Positions 8,313 through 17,022 of a stretch of DNA of 64,000 nucleotides are shown here, in pieces (positions within the stretch are counted from its first letter, which is position 1; every line of letters starts with the position of its first letter). The stretch is taken from the NCBI GenBank assembly GCA_045123075.1, contig JBGVIJ010000075.1, positions 3,842-67,841 on the forward strand. The letters are read 5' to 3'. A program made the position numbers and the translations under genes. The notes under the pieces are model-generated. The model saw only the letters and a program-made list of their open reading frames with translations, had not been told where the DNA came from and made no database searches. The DNA is from JAHHUH01 sp045123075 (GTDB lineage: Bacteria; Bacillota; Negativicutes; Acidaminococcales; Acidaminococcaceae).

Positions 8313-9683
8313 ATGTCTGAATTGATTGCTGTGATTTTAGCAGCAGGCAAAGGTACTCGTATGCGTAGTAAATTGCCTAAGGTTTTACATAAAGTGGGCG
8401 GTAAAGAAATGCTGCAACACGTAATTGATGCTGCTACCGTAGCTGGTGCTAACGACAAAGTTGTAATCGTTGGTCACGAAGCTGAATTGGTAGAAGAAAT
8501 GGTTGCCGGTCAAGGCAAAATTGCTTTGCAAGCTGAGCAGCTTGGTACCGGTCATGCAGTAATGCAAACTAAGGAAGCTTTGGCTGGCTTTGCTGGTACT
8601 GCCATGATTTTGTGTGGTGATACTCCGCTTTTGGAAGGCGAAGAACTTAAAAAATTCTACGAAGGTCATAAAGCAAGCGGCGCTGCTGCTACCGTACTGA
8701 CTGCCGTTATGGAAAATCCTTACGGCTATGGTCGCATTGTACGTGACGAAGCCGGTAACGTGCTTGGCATTGTAGAAGAAAAAGACGCTACTGCTGAACA
8801 AAAACTCATTAAAGAAATCAACACCGGTATTTACTGCATTGAATGTCCCTTGATGTTTGATGTTTTGGCTACTTTGACTTGCAATAACGCTCAAGGCGAA
8901 TACTATTTGACTGACGTGCTTTCTAAATTGAATGAACGTGGTGAAAAAGTTGGTGGCGTAATTACTGAAGACAGCGATATGGTTATGGGCATTAACTCTC
9001 GTAAACAACTTGCTGTTGCAGAAGGCGTAATGCGTAACCGTATTCTTGATAAATTGATGGATGCGGGTGTAACCATTATGGATTCTGCAAGCACTTTCAT
9101 TGAAGGCACCGTAAAAATTGGCGCGGATACCATCATTTATCCTTACACTTGGCTTGAAGGTAACACTGTAATTGGTGAAGACTGTGAAGTTGGTCCTAAC
9201 GTGCGCTTGACTAATGTAAAAGTTGGTAACGATACCCGCATGCAATTTGTATATGGTCATGACTGCCAAGTTGGTAATGACGTAACTGTTGGCCCTTATG
9301 TCCACTTGCGTCCTGATACTGTGATTAGCGACAAAGTTAAGATTGGTAACTTTGTAGAAGTTAAAAACTCCAACGTAGGTGTTGGTACTAAACTGCCTCA
9401 CTTGACTTACATTGGCGACAGTGATATTGGCGCAGGCGTAAATATGGGTTGCGGTTGCATCACTGTAAACTACGATGGTAAAAAGAAACATCGCACCGTT
9501 GTAGAAGATAATGTTTTCGTAGGCTGCAATACCAATTTGGTAGCTCCTGTTACCGTAAAACAAGGTGCTTACATTGGCGCAGGCTCCACCATTACCAAAG
9601 AAGTTCCTGAAAACGCACTTGGTATTGGTCGTGCAAAACAAAAAAATATCGAAGGCTGGGCAGAAAAACAACGCCAAAGCTAA
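8313..9683 (+). CDS. glmU: Bifunctional UDP-GlcNAc pyrophosphorylase / glucosamine-1-phosphate acetyltransferase
   Basis: GlmU makes UDP-GlcNAc, the precursor of peptidoglycan and, in diderms, of lipid A. The N-terminal uridylyltransferase carries LAAGKGTRMRSKLPKVLH. The C-terminal half is a left-handed beta-helix of hexapeptide repeats with the acetyltransferase motif (LTYIGDSDIGAGVNMGCG). 456 residues is full length. AGGGG precedes the ATG. A promoter for prs lies directly downstream, so prs need not depend on read-through. Confidence 0.97.
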   Translation: MSELIAVILAAGKGTRMRSKLPKVLHKVGGKEMLQHVIDAATVAGANDKVVIVGHEAELVEEMVAGQGKIALQAEQLGTGHAVMQTKEALAGFAGTAMILCGDTPLLEGEELKKFYEGHKASGAAATVLTAVMENPYGYGRIVRDEAGNVLGIVEEKDATAEQKLIKEINTGIYCIECPLMFDVLATLTCNNAQGEYYLTDVLSKLNERGEKVGGVITEDSDMVMGINSRKQLAVAEGVMRNRILDKLMDAGVTIMDSASTFIEGTVKIGADTIIYPYTWLEGNTVIGEDCEVGPNVRLTNVKVGNDTRMQFVYGHDCQVGNDVTVGPYVHLRPDTVISDKVKIGNFVEVKNSNVGVGTKLPHLTYIGDSDIGAGVNMGCGCITVNYDGKKKHRTVVEDNVFVGCNTNLVAPVTVKQGAYIGAGSTITKEVPENALGIGRAKQKNIEGWAEKQRQS

Positions 9684-9712
9684 GGTTTTAAGCCAATTCC
9701 GCTTAAAATGAC

Positions 9713-9741
9713 TTGTAGAAGCAATGTGCTTAGGTTATAAT
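9713..9741 (+). promoter_or_regulatory. Promoter of prs
   Basis: TTGTAG (9713-9718), a 17-base spacer and a consensus TATAAT (9736-9741), 51 bases upstream of the prs start codon. Confidence 0.65.
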
Positions 9742-9792
9742 GATACGGAGAGAAGGACATGTTATAATGTTCAATTTTGGAGGGATTAGGGC

Positions 9793-10749
9793 ATGTTAAA
9801 TGATGTAAACAAATTCAAAATTTTCTGTGGTAACGCAAATCCTGATTTAGCACGTGAAATTGCTGCATATCTTGGCACCACCGTTGGTGACGCAGTGATT
9901 AACCGTTTCAATAATGGCGAAGTTCAAGTAATGATTAACGAAAGCGTTCGTGGTAAAGATGTATTCATCGTACAACCCACTTGCGGTCCTATCGTTAACG
10001 ATAACGTAATGGAATTGTTGATTATGGTAGACGCTTTTAAACGCGCTTCTGCAAATCACATTACCGCAGTTATTCCTTACTATGGCTATGCTCGTCAAGA
10101 CCGTAAAGCTCGTGGTCGCGAACCCATCACCGCAAAATTGATGGCTGACTTGCTGGAAGCAGCAGGCGTAACCCGTGTTGTTACTATCGACTTGCACGCA
10201 GCACAAATCCAAGGATTCTTCAATATTCCGTTCGACCATATGCCCGGTGCTCCCACTATGGCTGAATACATTAAAGAAAAACATTTGGAAGACGTTATCG
10301 TTGTTTCTCCGGACTTGGGTGGCGTAGGTCGTGCTCGCAAATTTGCTGACCTCTTGAACGCTCCTTTAGCTATTATCGACAAACGTCGTCCGGAACCTGG
10401 TGTAGCAGAAGTTATGAACCTCATCGGCGATGTTGCAGGCAAAAACTGCATCATGGTTGACGATATGGTTGACACCGCAGGTTCTTTGACCGAAGCTGCT
10501 CGTGCTCTGAAAAAATTTGGTGCAAAAGATATCTATGCTTGCTGCACTCACCCCATCCTCACTGATCCGGCATTGAGCCGCATTGCTCAATCCGACATCA
10601 CTGAATTGGTTGTTACCAATACCATTCCTCTGCCGCCGAACAAAGTTCATCCGAAAATTAAAGTGCTGACCATTGCACCGATTTTGGCTGAAACTGTACT
10701 GCGCATTTACAATGAATGGTCTGTAAGCCAACTCTTTGACACTAAATAA
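9793..10749 (+). CDS. prs: Ribose-phosphate pyrophosphokinase
   Basis: Makes PRPP from ribose-5-phosphate and ATP for nucleotide, His and Trp synthesis. PRPP is also the PurR effector made next door. 318 residues is standard. The class I signature DLHAAQIQGFF and the PRPP loop MVDDMVDTAGSL (about residues 221-232) are intact. GGAGGG lies 8-9 bases before the ATG. It has its own promoter and a strong terminator at 10777. Confidence 0.97.
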   Translation: MLNDVNKFKIFCGNANPDLAREIAAYLGTTVGDAVINRFNNGEVQVMINESVRGKDVFIVQPTCGPIVNDNVMELLIMVDAFKRASANHITAVIPYYGYARQDRKARGREPITAKLMADLLEAAGVTRVVTIDLHAAQIQGFFNIPFDHMPGAPTMAEYIKEKHLEDVIVVSPDLGGVGRARKFADLLNAPLAIIDKRRPEPGVAEVMNLIGDVAGKNCIMVDDMVDTAGSLTEAARALKKFGAKDIYACCTHPILTDPALSRIAQSDITELVVTNTIPLPPNKVHPKIKVLTIAPILAETVLRIYNEWSVSQLFDTK

Positions 10750-10776
10750 GAAGTTCGCTTTGTTTGGAAATTTTAA

Positions 10777-10806
10777 AAGGCTTGCCGTTTGGCAAGCCTT
10801 TTCTTG
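10777..10806 (+). terminator. Terminator of prs
   Basis: The perfect arms AAGGCTTGCC and GGCAAGCCTT enclose a GTTT loop and are followed by TTCTT. Confidence 0.85.
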
Positions 10807-10844
10807 TAGGATTATAAGAAAAATTTTAATTTAGGTTACTTATA

Positions 10845-11639
10845 ATGAGAATGCTTTATGTTTTAATTATAACTGGAATATTGTCAGTAATAGCGCTATG
10901 GCTTGGTAAGTACGGCGTTATTAAGAAAAGGCTGGCGGCGTTGGTGGCGTGTGCTTCGCTATTGTGTGGTGGAGCGTTGCTTGCGATGGCGGTGCTTCCG
11001 GGTAATGGTTTTTTTGGCGATACGATTACCAGTGGGAAAGTTGCTGATGGCAAGAAATTTGTGGCGTTAACTTTTGATGATGGACCGTACCCTCCGTTTA
11101 CGCAGGAACTTATTGCAGTTCTGAAAGAGAAGCAAGTAAAAGCTACGTTCTTCGTCGTGGGAAATAATGCTTCCAAATATCCGGAAGTGGTGCGCGACGT
11201 AGCAACGCAAGGTCACGAAGTTGCCTTGCACGCTGGCGAGCATAAAGATTTTTTGAAGTTGAACAGTTCAGAGCTTGCGGAAAACATATCTTCCGGCAAA
11301 AAGATGTTGGAAGAATTAACCGGCAAGCCTGTAAAATATATGCGTCCGCCCCACGGTTTTAGAGATTGGGCAGTAATGGAAGCTGCTTTTGACTTTGGAT
11401 TAAAAGTTGTAAATTGGAGCGTTATTCCGCGTGATTGGACTAATCCCGGAGCACAAGTGATTGCAGACCGTGTGTGCAAGGACGTTTTCCCCGGAGCAAT
11501 AGTTTTACTGCATGATGGGGACGCACCTAGTCAAACTGCAAGTCGTGAGCAAACAGTTCAAGCGACGGCGCTTATTATTGACGAGCTTCGTAAACAAGGA
11601 TATAATTTTGTAACAGTTAGTCAATTGTTAGAGAGGTAA
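10845..11639 (+). CDS. Membrane-anchored polysaccharide deacetylase (NodB homology)
   Basis: Two N-terminal hydrophobic segments (about residues 4-20 and 31-52) anchor a carbohydrate-esterase family 4 domain on the outer face of the membrane. Motif 1 is TFDDGP (about 75-80). Metal-binding motif 2 is HAGEH, keeping HxxxH but with Ala in place of the usual Ser/Thr. Motif 3 is RPPHG instead of RPPYG. Such enzymes remove N-acetyl groups from peptidoglycan or related polymers. It lies 6 bases upstream of pth and may be co-transcribed with it. The ribosome-binding site is weak. Confidence 0.88.
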   Translation: MRMLYVLIITGILSVIALWLGKYGVIKKRLAALVACASLLCGGALLAMAVLPGNGFFGDTITSGKVADGKKFVALTFDDGPYPPFTQELIAVLKEKQVKATFFVVGNNASKYPEVVRDVATQGHEVALHAGEHKDFLKLNSSELAENISSGKKMLEELTGKPVKYMRPPHGFRDWAVMEAAFDFGLKVVNWSVIPRDWTNPGAQVIADRVCKDVFPGAIVLLHDGDAPSQTASREQTVQATALIIDELRKQGYNFVTVSQLLER

Positions 11640-11644
11640 AAGAA

Positions 11645-12295
11645 ATGAAACTTATCGTAGGTTTGGGAAATATTGGTAAGGAGTATGAAAATACTCGTCA
11701 TAATATTGGTTTTATGGTTGTTGATGAGCTGGCGAAACGTTGGGGTGTAAGCTTTAACCGTACTGATAAAAATGCTATGTTCGCAGAATATCGTGCGCCG
11801 GAAAAAATTATGCTCATTAAACCTACTACTTACATGAACCTGAGTGGTATTGCTGTTGGTGCGTATGCAAATTACTACAACTTGGGCAATGAAGAAATTG
11901 CGGTTATCCAGGACGATCTTGATTTGCCCGTTGGTCAATTGCGTATTCGTAAAAAAGGTAGTGCAGGTGGTCACAATGGTATTAAATCCATTCAAGAACA
12001 TCTTGGCACTGATGAATTCCCTCGTTTTAAAATTGGCATTAGTCATCCCGGTCGTAACGGCAAAGCAGTAGTAAGCCATGTTTTAAAAGCTTTTGCCGGC
12101 GAAGAAAAAGCTGCTATTGAAGAAGCTGTTAAGAAAATGGCAGATGCTTTGGAACGTTGGATTAAAGAAGACATCGATGTTGTTATGAACGAATACAACA
12201 AGAAGCCTGCTAAACCGAAAAAAGAAAAAACTCAAAAAGAAGAAGCTCCTGCTGAACAAGTTGCAGAAACTAAAACTGAAAATACCGAAGCATAA
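11645..12295 (+). CDS. pth: Peptidyl-tRNA hydrolase with charged C-terminal tail
   Basis: Pth recycles peptidyl-tRNAs released from stalled ribosomes. The N-terminal GLGNIGKEYENTRHNIGF contains the catalytic His (TRHN), and the substrate-binding motifs TYMNLSG, QDDLDLP and GHNGIKS follow. The core ends near residue 186. About 30 further residues are almost only Lys, Glu, Pro, Ala and Thr. This is a disordered tail not seen in E. coli Pth and may be a lineage trait. GAGAGG supports the ATG. Confidence 0.95.
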   Translation: MKLIVGLGNIGKEYENTRHNIGFMVVDELAKRWGVSFNRTDKNAMFAEYRAPEKIMLIKPTTYMNLSGIAVGAYANYYNLGNEEIAVIQDDLDLPVGQLRIRKKGSAGGHNGIKSIQEHLGTDEFPRFKIGISHPGRNGKAVVSHVLKAFAGEEKAAIEEAVKKMADALERWIKEDIDVVMNEYNKKPAKPKKEKTQKEEAPAEQVAETKTENTEA

Positions 12296-12300
12296 GAAAA

Positions 12301-12336
12301 GAGCATTTCGCAAGCGCGAAATGCTCTAAATTTTTA
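12301..12336. terminator. Bidirectional terminator between pth and HAD gene
   Basis: The arms GAGCATTTCG and CGAAATGCTC pair perfectly around a 6-base loop, with TAAATTTTT after on the plus strand and an A/T-rich run on the other side. Confidence 0.8.
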
Positions 12337-12990
12337 TCCTAAGAAAAACTTTCTTAAATCTTCTACAGTTTCTAAATAATAATCTGCGCCTGCTTCGGAA
12401 AGTTCTTGATAATCACCGAAGCCGTAGCCTACGCCGATACACTTAATACCATTAGCGTGAGCTGCCAGTACGTCCATGGATTTGTCGCCCACAAGTACGG
12501 TAACAGCTTTGTCTTCTTCGGTAACGATATTCCATTTTTTGAGGGACAGCGCCATTACTTGAGCTTTGTCATCCATGCTGCCATCAAGGGTAGCACCGGT
12601 GATAGTTTCTAAATACGGTGCAAAACCAAATTTTTCTGCAATGGGTACTGCGAAAAATTCCGGTTTTGCGGTGCACATACCTGTTCTAAAACCTGCGGCT
12701 TGCAAATCACGACAAAGTTCTACCATTCCGGGGTAAGCTTTGTTTTCTGCCCAACCAACTCTGGTGTAGCGTTCGCGGTAAACTTCCAACGCTTTTTGTA
12801 CTTCATCGGGGGTAGAGCCGTAAAACTTCACCATACTGCCACGTAAAGGCGGGCCAATGAATTTTTTAAGCTCGTTTAAATCAGGTTCGTCAATGCCGAT
12901 GGCACGCAAAGCAAGTTGCATACTTTTAGTAATACCTTCGGAAGAATCAGTTAAAGTTCCGTCTAAATCAAAAAGAATATTTTTGAACAT
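12334..12990 (-). CDS. HAD-superfamily hydrolase, phosphoglycolate-phosphatase-like
   Basis: A 218-residue subclass I HAD phosphatase: motif I FDLDGTLTDS at the N-terminus, a helical cap, motif II TAKPEFF, and motif IV GDKSMDVLAAHANG. Closest in plan to Pgp/PpaX enzymes. The substrate could be phosphoglycolate, pyrophosphate or another small phosphate ester. Transcribed divergently from the AlaX-type gene. The start is supported by AAGGAG upstream on the minus strand. Confidence 0.85.
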   Translation of the reverse strand: MFKNILFDLDGTLTDSSEGITKSMQLALRAIGIDEPDLNELKKFIGPPLRGSMVKFYGSTPDEVQKALEVYRERYTRVGWAENKAYPGMVELCRDLQAAGFRTGMCTAKPEFFAVPIAEKFGFAPYLETITGATLDGSMDDKAQVMALSLKKWNIVTEEDKAVTVLVGDKSMDVLAAHANGIKCIGVGYGFGDYQELSEAGADYYLETVEDLRKFFLG

Positions 12991-13087
12991 ATCTATACTC
13001 CTTAGAGAAAATTTGCCTAAACAACAAAAACATTATAACATAGAAGAAGTGAAAGTGATACAATGAGAATATTGAGGGGGTAAAACC

Positions 13088-14281
13088 ATGACTATAAAAT
13101 TATTTAACTATAATGTAATGCTTAAAAATTGCCAAGCAACTGTACTTGCCTGCGAGGAAAGAGACGGCAAGTTTTTTGTAGAGCTTGATCAAACCGTAAT
13201 CTTCCCCGAAGGTGGCGGACAGTTAAGTGATAGAGGCAAGATTAACGATGTAAACGTACTGCACGCTAGCGAAAAAGACGGTCGCCTTTGGCACGAATGT
13301 GATGCACCGCTAGAAGTTGGTGCAGAAGTAGAAGTAACTTTAGATTGGGCAGTGCGCCTTGATAGAATGCAACAACATTGTGGCGAGCACATTCTTTCCT
13401 TCGTGTGCTGGAATTTGTTTGAAGCTCAAAACATTGGTTTCCATATGAATGAAGATCTTGTAACTGTAGACCTTGATAAAGCTTTGAGCGAAGAAGAGCT
13501 TTTAGAAGTGGAACGTGCAACTAATGCAATCATTTGGGAAAATCGTCCCATCACCGTTTTGAATTTGGAAAGTGAAGAAGCAGCGAAGCTTCCTATGCGC
13601 AAGTTTAATGCTAATTTGAAAGGCATCTTACGCATTGTAGCTGTGGAAGGTGCTGACGTTTGTACTTGCTGTGGAACTCATCCTCCTTTTACCGGAATGG
13701 TTGGTTGCGTGAAGATTGTTCGTGCGGAACGTCGCAAGCAAGGACAACGTTTAGAAATTTTGTGTGGTGCTCGTGCTATGGCGGACTACGCTAAACAAAA
13801 CCGCATCCTGCGCGACTTAGCAACAGATCTTTCTTCCAAAGTGGAAGAGGTTCCTGAACGCTACGCTAAGATGAAAGAAGAAATGGCTAATCTTAACGAA
13901 GCTTTGAAAGAAAAAACTGCCAAACTTTTGGAAATCGAAATCCAAGAAGTTTTGGCAGATGCAGATACTCGTGCTGATGGTGCGAAGCTTTTACATTTAG
14001 TTTTAGATGATGCTAAAAATGGCAAGAACTTAATGCCCAAGGTTGGCGCTTTAGAAAATACTGTTAGCGTAATTTTGGCAGTACAACCTGAACGCATCAG
14101 TTATTTTGTTGCCCTTGGTAAAAATACTGCAGGTGACTGCCGCGCCTACATTAAACTGCTCAACGATACTTTTGGCGGCCGCGGTGGCGGTAAGCCTGAT
14201 GGAGCTCAAGGCGGCGCAGATTACTGTGAGGATTGGCAAGAAAAATTTGCGACCGTTTTAAAACAATTAAAAGAAGCATAA
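13088..14281 (+). CDS. Alanyl-tRNA editing protein (AlaX-L type with DHHA1 domain)
   Basis: A free-standing editing factor that hydrolyses mischarged Ser-tRNA(Ala) or Gly-tRNA(Ala). The N-terminal barrel resembles AlaRS domain II. The metal-binding editing site is visible as HCGEH (His97, His101) and CTCCGTH (about 194-200). A coiled segment (about 245-290) and a DHHA1-type C-terminal domain with GGRGGGKPDGAQGG follow. 397 residues fits the long AlaX class. GAGGGGG precedes the ATG. Followed by its own terminator. Confidence 0.9.
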   Translation: MTIKLFNYNVMLKNCQATVLACEERDGKFFVELDQTVIFPEGGGQLSDRGKINDVNVLHASEKDGRLWHECDAPLEVGAEVEVTLDWAVRLDRMQQHCGEHILSFVCWNLFEAQNIGFHMNEDLVTVDLDKALSEEELLEVERATNAIIWENRPITVLNLESEEAAKLPMRKFNANLKGILRIVAVEGADVCTCCGTHPPFTGMVGCVKIVRAERRKQGQRLEILCGARAMADYAKQNRILRDLATDLSSKVEEVPERYAKMKEEMANLNEALKEKTAKLLEIEIQEVLADADTRADGAKLLHLVLDDAKNGKNLMPKVGALENTVSVILAVQPERISYFVALGKNTAGDCRAYIKLLNDTFGGRGGGKPDGAQGGADYCEDWQEKFATVLKQLKEA

Positions 14282-14283
14282 AA

Positions 14284-14310
14284 AAGAACCGCAGAGCTGC
14301 GGTTCTTTTA
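14284..14310. terminator. Bidirectional terminator
   Basis: AAGAACCGCAG and CTGCGGTTCTT pair around a 2-base centre with flanking A and T runs. It lies between the convergent AlaX-type and threonine aldolase genes. Confidence 0.8.
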
Positions 14311-14312
14311 CT

Positions 14313-15347
14313 TTATAATTCAGGAATCATGGAGATAAGTTTATCGATTTCTTCGTCTTTAGTTGCCCAGCTAGTGCAAACGCGAGCACAGTAATTGCCA
14401 TCGGGCAGATATTCAATCAGACTTAGGACGAAGTTTTTGCTCAGTTTTTCAAATTGAGCAGGAGTTAAAATTACAAATTGTTGGTTGGTGGGAGATTCCG
14501 CTAAGAATTTGAAGCCGTGTGCCAAGAAAGCATCACGCACTTTGTAAGCTTGTTCAACAGCGTGGCGACAAATATCAATATACATATTGTCTTTCATTAC
14601 AACGCCAAATTGGATGCCCAAAAGGCGACCTTTTGCCAAAATTGCACCGTTTTGTTTTGCGATGGAGCGGAAGTCCGGTTTGAGAGCGTCGTGCAAGATT
14701 ACAACAGCTTCGCCAAACATTAAGCCACATTTAGTGCCACCGATGTAGAATACATCACAGTTATTTGCTACGTCTTCCAAAGTTAAATCGCTATCGGGAG
14801 AACCAAGTGCATAACCAAGACGAGCACCATCAATGAAAAGATACAAGCCATATTTTTTGCACACTGCGTAGAGTGCTTCTAATTCTGCCTTAGTATACAT
14901 GCTGCCAACTTCGGTAGATTGGGAAATATAAACCAGTTTAGGTTGTGCCCAATGTTCTCGAGCAGGGTCAGTGTCGTATTTAATCCATTCTTTTTCAATT
15001 TGTTCTGCAGTAAGTTTGCCGTCATCAGTGGGCAGGGGAATTACACGGTGTCCGCCGTGTTCGATGGCGCCTGCTTCGTGAGTGTTGATGTGACTGGGGA
15101 AGCTAGCCAAAACTGCTTGGTGAGGACGCAAGGCAGAGGAGATTACTACTAAATTTGTTTGAGTGCCGCCAACAAGAAGATGAACATCAGCGTCGGGACG
15201 GTTGCAAGCTTTTTTAATAAGCTCACGTGCTTCGTCGCAGTACGCGTCCATACCGTAACCGGTAGTTTGTTCCATATTGGTTGCTACTAATTTTTCTAAA
15301 ATGGCAGGATGACAGCCTTCGGTGTAGTCGCTATTAAAACAGTACAT
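14313..15347 (-). CDS. ltaE: Low-specificity L-threonine aldolase (PLP-dependent)
   Basis: Cleaves threonine or allo-threonine to glycine and acetaldehyde. 344 residues of fold-type I aminotransferase plan: the early DYTEGCHPAILEKL, a PLP-ring region with FIDGARLGYAL, and the Schiff-base lysine in IGGTKCG. The beta-eliminating-lyase family also includes aromatic amino-acid lyases, but the length and motif spacing favour threonine aldolase. TAGGAGA precedes the start. The dedA gene lies 42 bases upstream on the same strand, so an operon is possible. Confidence 0.9.
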   Translation of the reverse strand: MYCFNSDYTEGCHPAILEKLVATNMEQTTGYGMDAYCDEARELIKKACNRPDADVHLLVGGTQTNLVVISSALRPHQAVLASFPSHINTHEAGAIEHGGHRVIPLPTDDGKLTAEQIEKEWIKYDTDPAREHWAQPKLVYISQSTEVGSMYTKAELEALYAVCKKYGLYLFIDGARLGYALGSPDSDLTLEDVANNCDVFYIGGTKCGLMFGEAVVILHDALKPDFRSIAKQNGAILAKGRLLGIQFGVVMKDNMYIDICRHAVEQAYKVRDAFLAHGFKFLAESPTNQQFVILTPAQFEKLSKNFVLSLIEYLPDGNYCARVCTSWATKDEEIDKLISMIPEL

Positions 15348-15389
15348 ATTATTTCTCCTAATTAGAATTATACAAGAAGTAAGAAGCGC

Positions 15390-16037
15390 TTATTGTTTTT
15401 TTAGGTGAGCTTTAGCAAACTCGATAAAAATGGGCATTACAGAAAGTATAACGATACTCAAGGTGACAAGAGAAAAGTTTTTCTTAACGAAGGGAATGTT
15501 GCCAAAGAAGTAACCACCGCCAACGAACAAGGTTACCCAAGCGATTGCACCGATTACATTGTAACGAGCAAAGGTTCCGTAGTGCATTTTGCCAATGCCG
15601 GCAACGAAGGGGGCAAAGGTACGCACAATGGGAGCGAAGCGGGCAAGAACAATTGCTTTATGACCGTGCTTTTCGTAAAATTCGTGAGCCTTTTGGATAT
15701 GTTCAGGCTTGATGATTCCGCGCTCGGAATTTATGATTGCCATACCTGCTTTCTCACCAATGAAGTAGTTGGTGGCGTCGCCTAAGACTGCGCTGACTAA
15801 AAAGATTGCTGTAATAATAGTAATATCCATACCGTCAGGGGACGTTGCAGCCAAAGCACCACAAGCAAAAAGCAGAGAATCGCCCGGCAAGAACGGGGTA
15901 ACTACAAGACCGGTTTCGCAGAAAACTACCATAAATAAAATTGCGTAAATAAAATGACCGTAGGCTTCCATAATTGCAGGTAAATGTTTATCCAAATGAA
16001 GCACAATGTCGATAAATTGCAGAATGATATCTTCCAT
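15390..16037 (-). CDS. DedA-family membrane protein
   Basis: A 215-residue inner-membrane protein with the family signature: FLPGDSLLFACGALA, then ARFAPIVRTFAPFVAGIGKM and the final hydrophobic helices. DedA proteins are linked to lipid-carrier or phospholipid flipping and to membrane homeostasis. An ATG 15 codons upstream (16082) is in frame, but AAAGGA sits at the right distance only from the ATG at 16037, and the shorter start fits the family. Confidence 0.9.
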   Translation of the reverse strand: MEDIILQFIDIVLHLDKHLPAIMEAYGHFIYAILFMVVFCETGLVVTPFLPGDSLLFACGALAATSPDGMDITIITAIFLVSAVLGDATNYFIGEKAGMAIINSERGIIKPEHIQKAHEFYEKHGHKAIVLARFAPIVRTFAPFVAGIGKMHYGTFARYNVIGAIAWVTLFVGGGYFFGNIPFVKKNFSLVTLSIVILSVMPIFIEFAKAHLKKQ

Positions 16038-16108
16038 ATTAAGTTCCTTTCTAAAATTGAGAATACTAAATAATTTTATCACAAGTATCTTTGTATGTCA
16101 TAAGAAAT

Positions 16109-16137
16109 TTTCCACAAGAAAATATTTATGTTATAAT
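16109..16137 (+). promoter_or_regulatory. Probable promoter of map
   Basis: A consensus TATAAT at 16132-16137 with TTTCCA 17 bases upstream (16109-16114), 35 bases before the map start codon. Confidence 0.45.
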
Positions 16138-16172
16138 ACAGAATTAGATAAGTATTTTAAAGGAGATATAAA

Positions 16173-16985
16173 ATGGATCAACAACTTTGGAATAAAATTG
16201 AAACATATAGAGCGAAAGGTTTTGAAGTTCCCGATGAAGATATGATTAAAACTCCGGAGCAAATCGAAGGCATCCGTAAAGCTTGCGAAATTAACACTAA
16301 AGTTTTGGACGAAGTTGCTAAACATATTAAAGCTGGTATGACCACTGCTGAAATCGACAAAATTGTTTATGACTTTACTACTGCGCAAGGTGCAGTTCCT
16401 GCTCCTCTTGGTTTCTGCGGTTTCCCGAAAAGTGTTTGTACTTCCATCAACGACCAAGTTTGTCACGGTATTCCCAGCGAAAATGACGTACTCAAAAGTG
16501 GTGACATCGTAAACGTAGACGTTTCTACCATTTATAACGGTTACTATGCAGATGCTTCCCGTATGTTCATGATTGGCAAAGTAAATCCCAAAGCTGAAAA
16601 GCTTGTTAATATTGCTAAAGAATGTTTGAAACGAGGCGTTGAAGCTGCTAAAGCTTGGGGCACTGTTGGTGACATTGGCGCTGCAGTTTCCGCACTGGCT
16701 AGAAAACATGGTTACAGTGTTGTAGAAGAATTTGGCGGTCACGGCGTAGGCGTAGAATTCCACGAAGAACCTTTCGTTTGCCACGTTGGTAAACGCGGAA
16801 CTGGTATGCTTCTTGTTCCCGGCATGATTCTTACTGTAGAACCTATGATTAACGCAGGTAAACGCGATATTTTCGTAGATGCTGCCAATGAATGGACTGT
16901 TTATACTCATGACCGTAGCTTGTCTGCACAATGGGAACATACAATCCTTATCACAGAAAATGGTCCTGAGATCTTAACTTACTAA
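16173..16985 (+). CDS. map: Type I methionine aminopeptidase
   Basis: Removes the initiator Met from nascent proteins. The di-metal site is readable: VNVDVSTIYNGYYADASR (two Asp ligands), the His of GGHGVGVEFHEEP, TVEPMI (Glu), and the final WEHTILIT (Glu). 270 residues includes a short N-terminal extension of about 25 residues before the catalytic fold. AAAGGAGA precedes the ATG. It is a single gene here rather than part of the ribosomal-protein cluster, suggesting a second or relocated copy. Confidence 0.95.
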   Translation: MDQQLWNKIETYRAKGFEVPDEDMIKTPEQIEGIRKACEINTKVLDEVAKHIKAGMTTAEIDKIVYDFTTAQGAVPAPLGFCGFPKSVCTSINDQVCHGIPSENDVLKSGDIVNVDVSTIYNGYYADASRMFMIGKVNPKAEKLVNIAKECLKRGVEAAKAWGTVGDIGAAVSALARKHGYSVVEEFGGHGVGVEFHEEPFVCHVGKRGTGMLLVPGMILTVEPMINAGKRDIFVDAANEWTVYTHDRSLSAQWEHTILITENGPEILTY

Positions 16986-16993
16986 GAAAAATT

Positions 16994-17022
16994 AAAAGCT
17001 CCGCTTTGGCGGAGCTTTTGTT
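16994..17022. terminator. Bidirectional terminator
   Basis: The perfect 11-bp arms AAAAGCTCCGC and GCGGAGCTTTT enclose a 4-base loop. It lies between convergent map and the TtcA-like gene. Confidence 0.85.

Noticed and set aside
8385..9677. Long open frame on the minus strand opposite glmU (about 430 codons)
   Set aside because: It is the codon-phase shadow of a highly expressed gene; the protein has no recognisable motif and glmU is certain.
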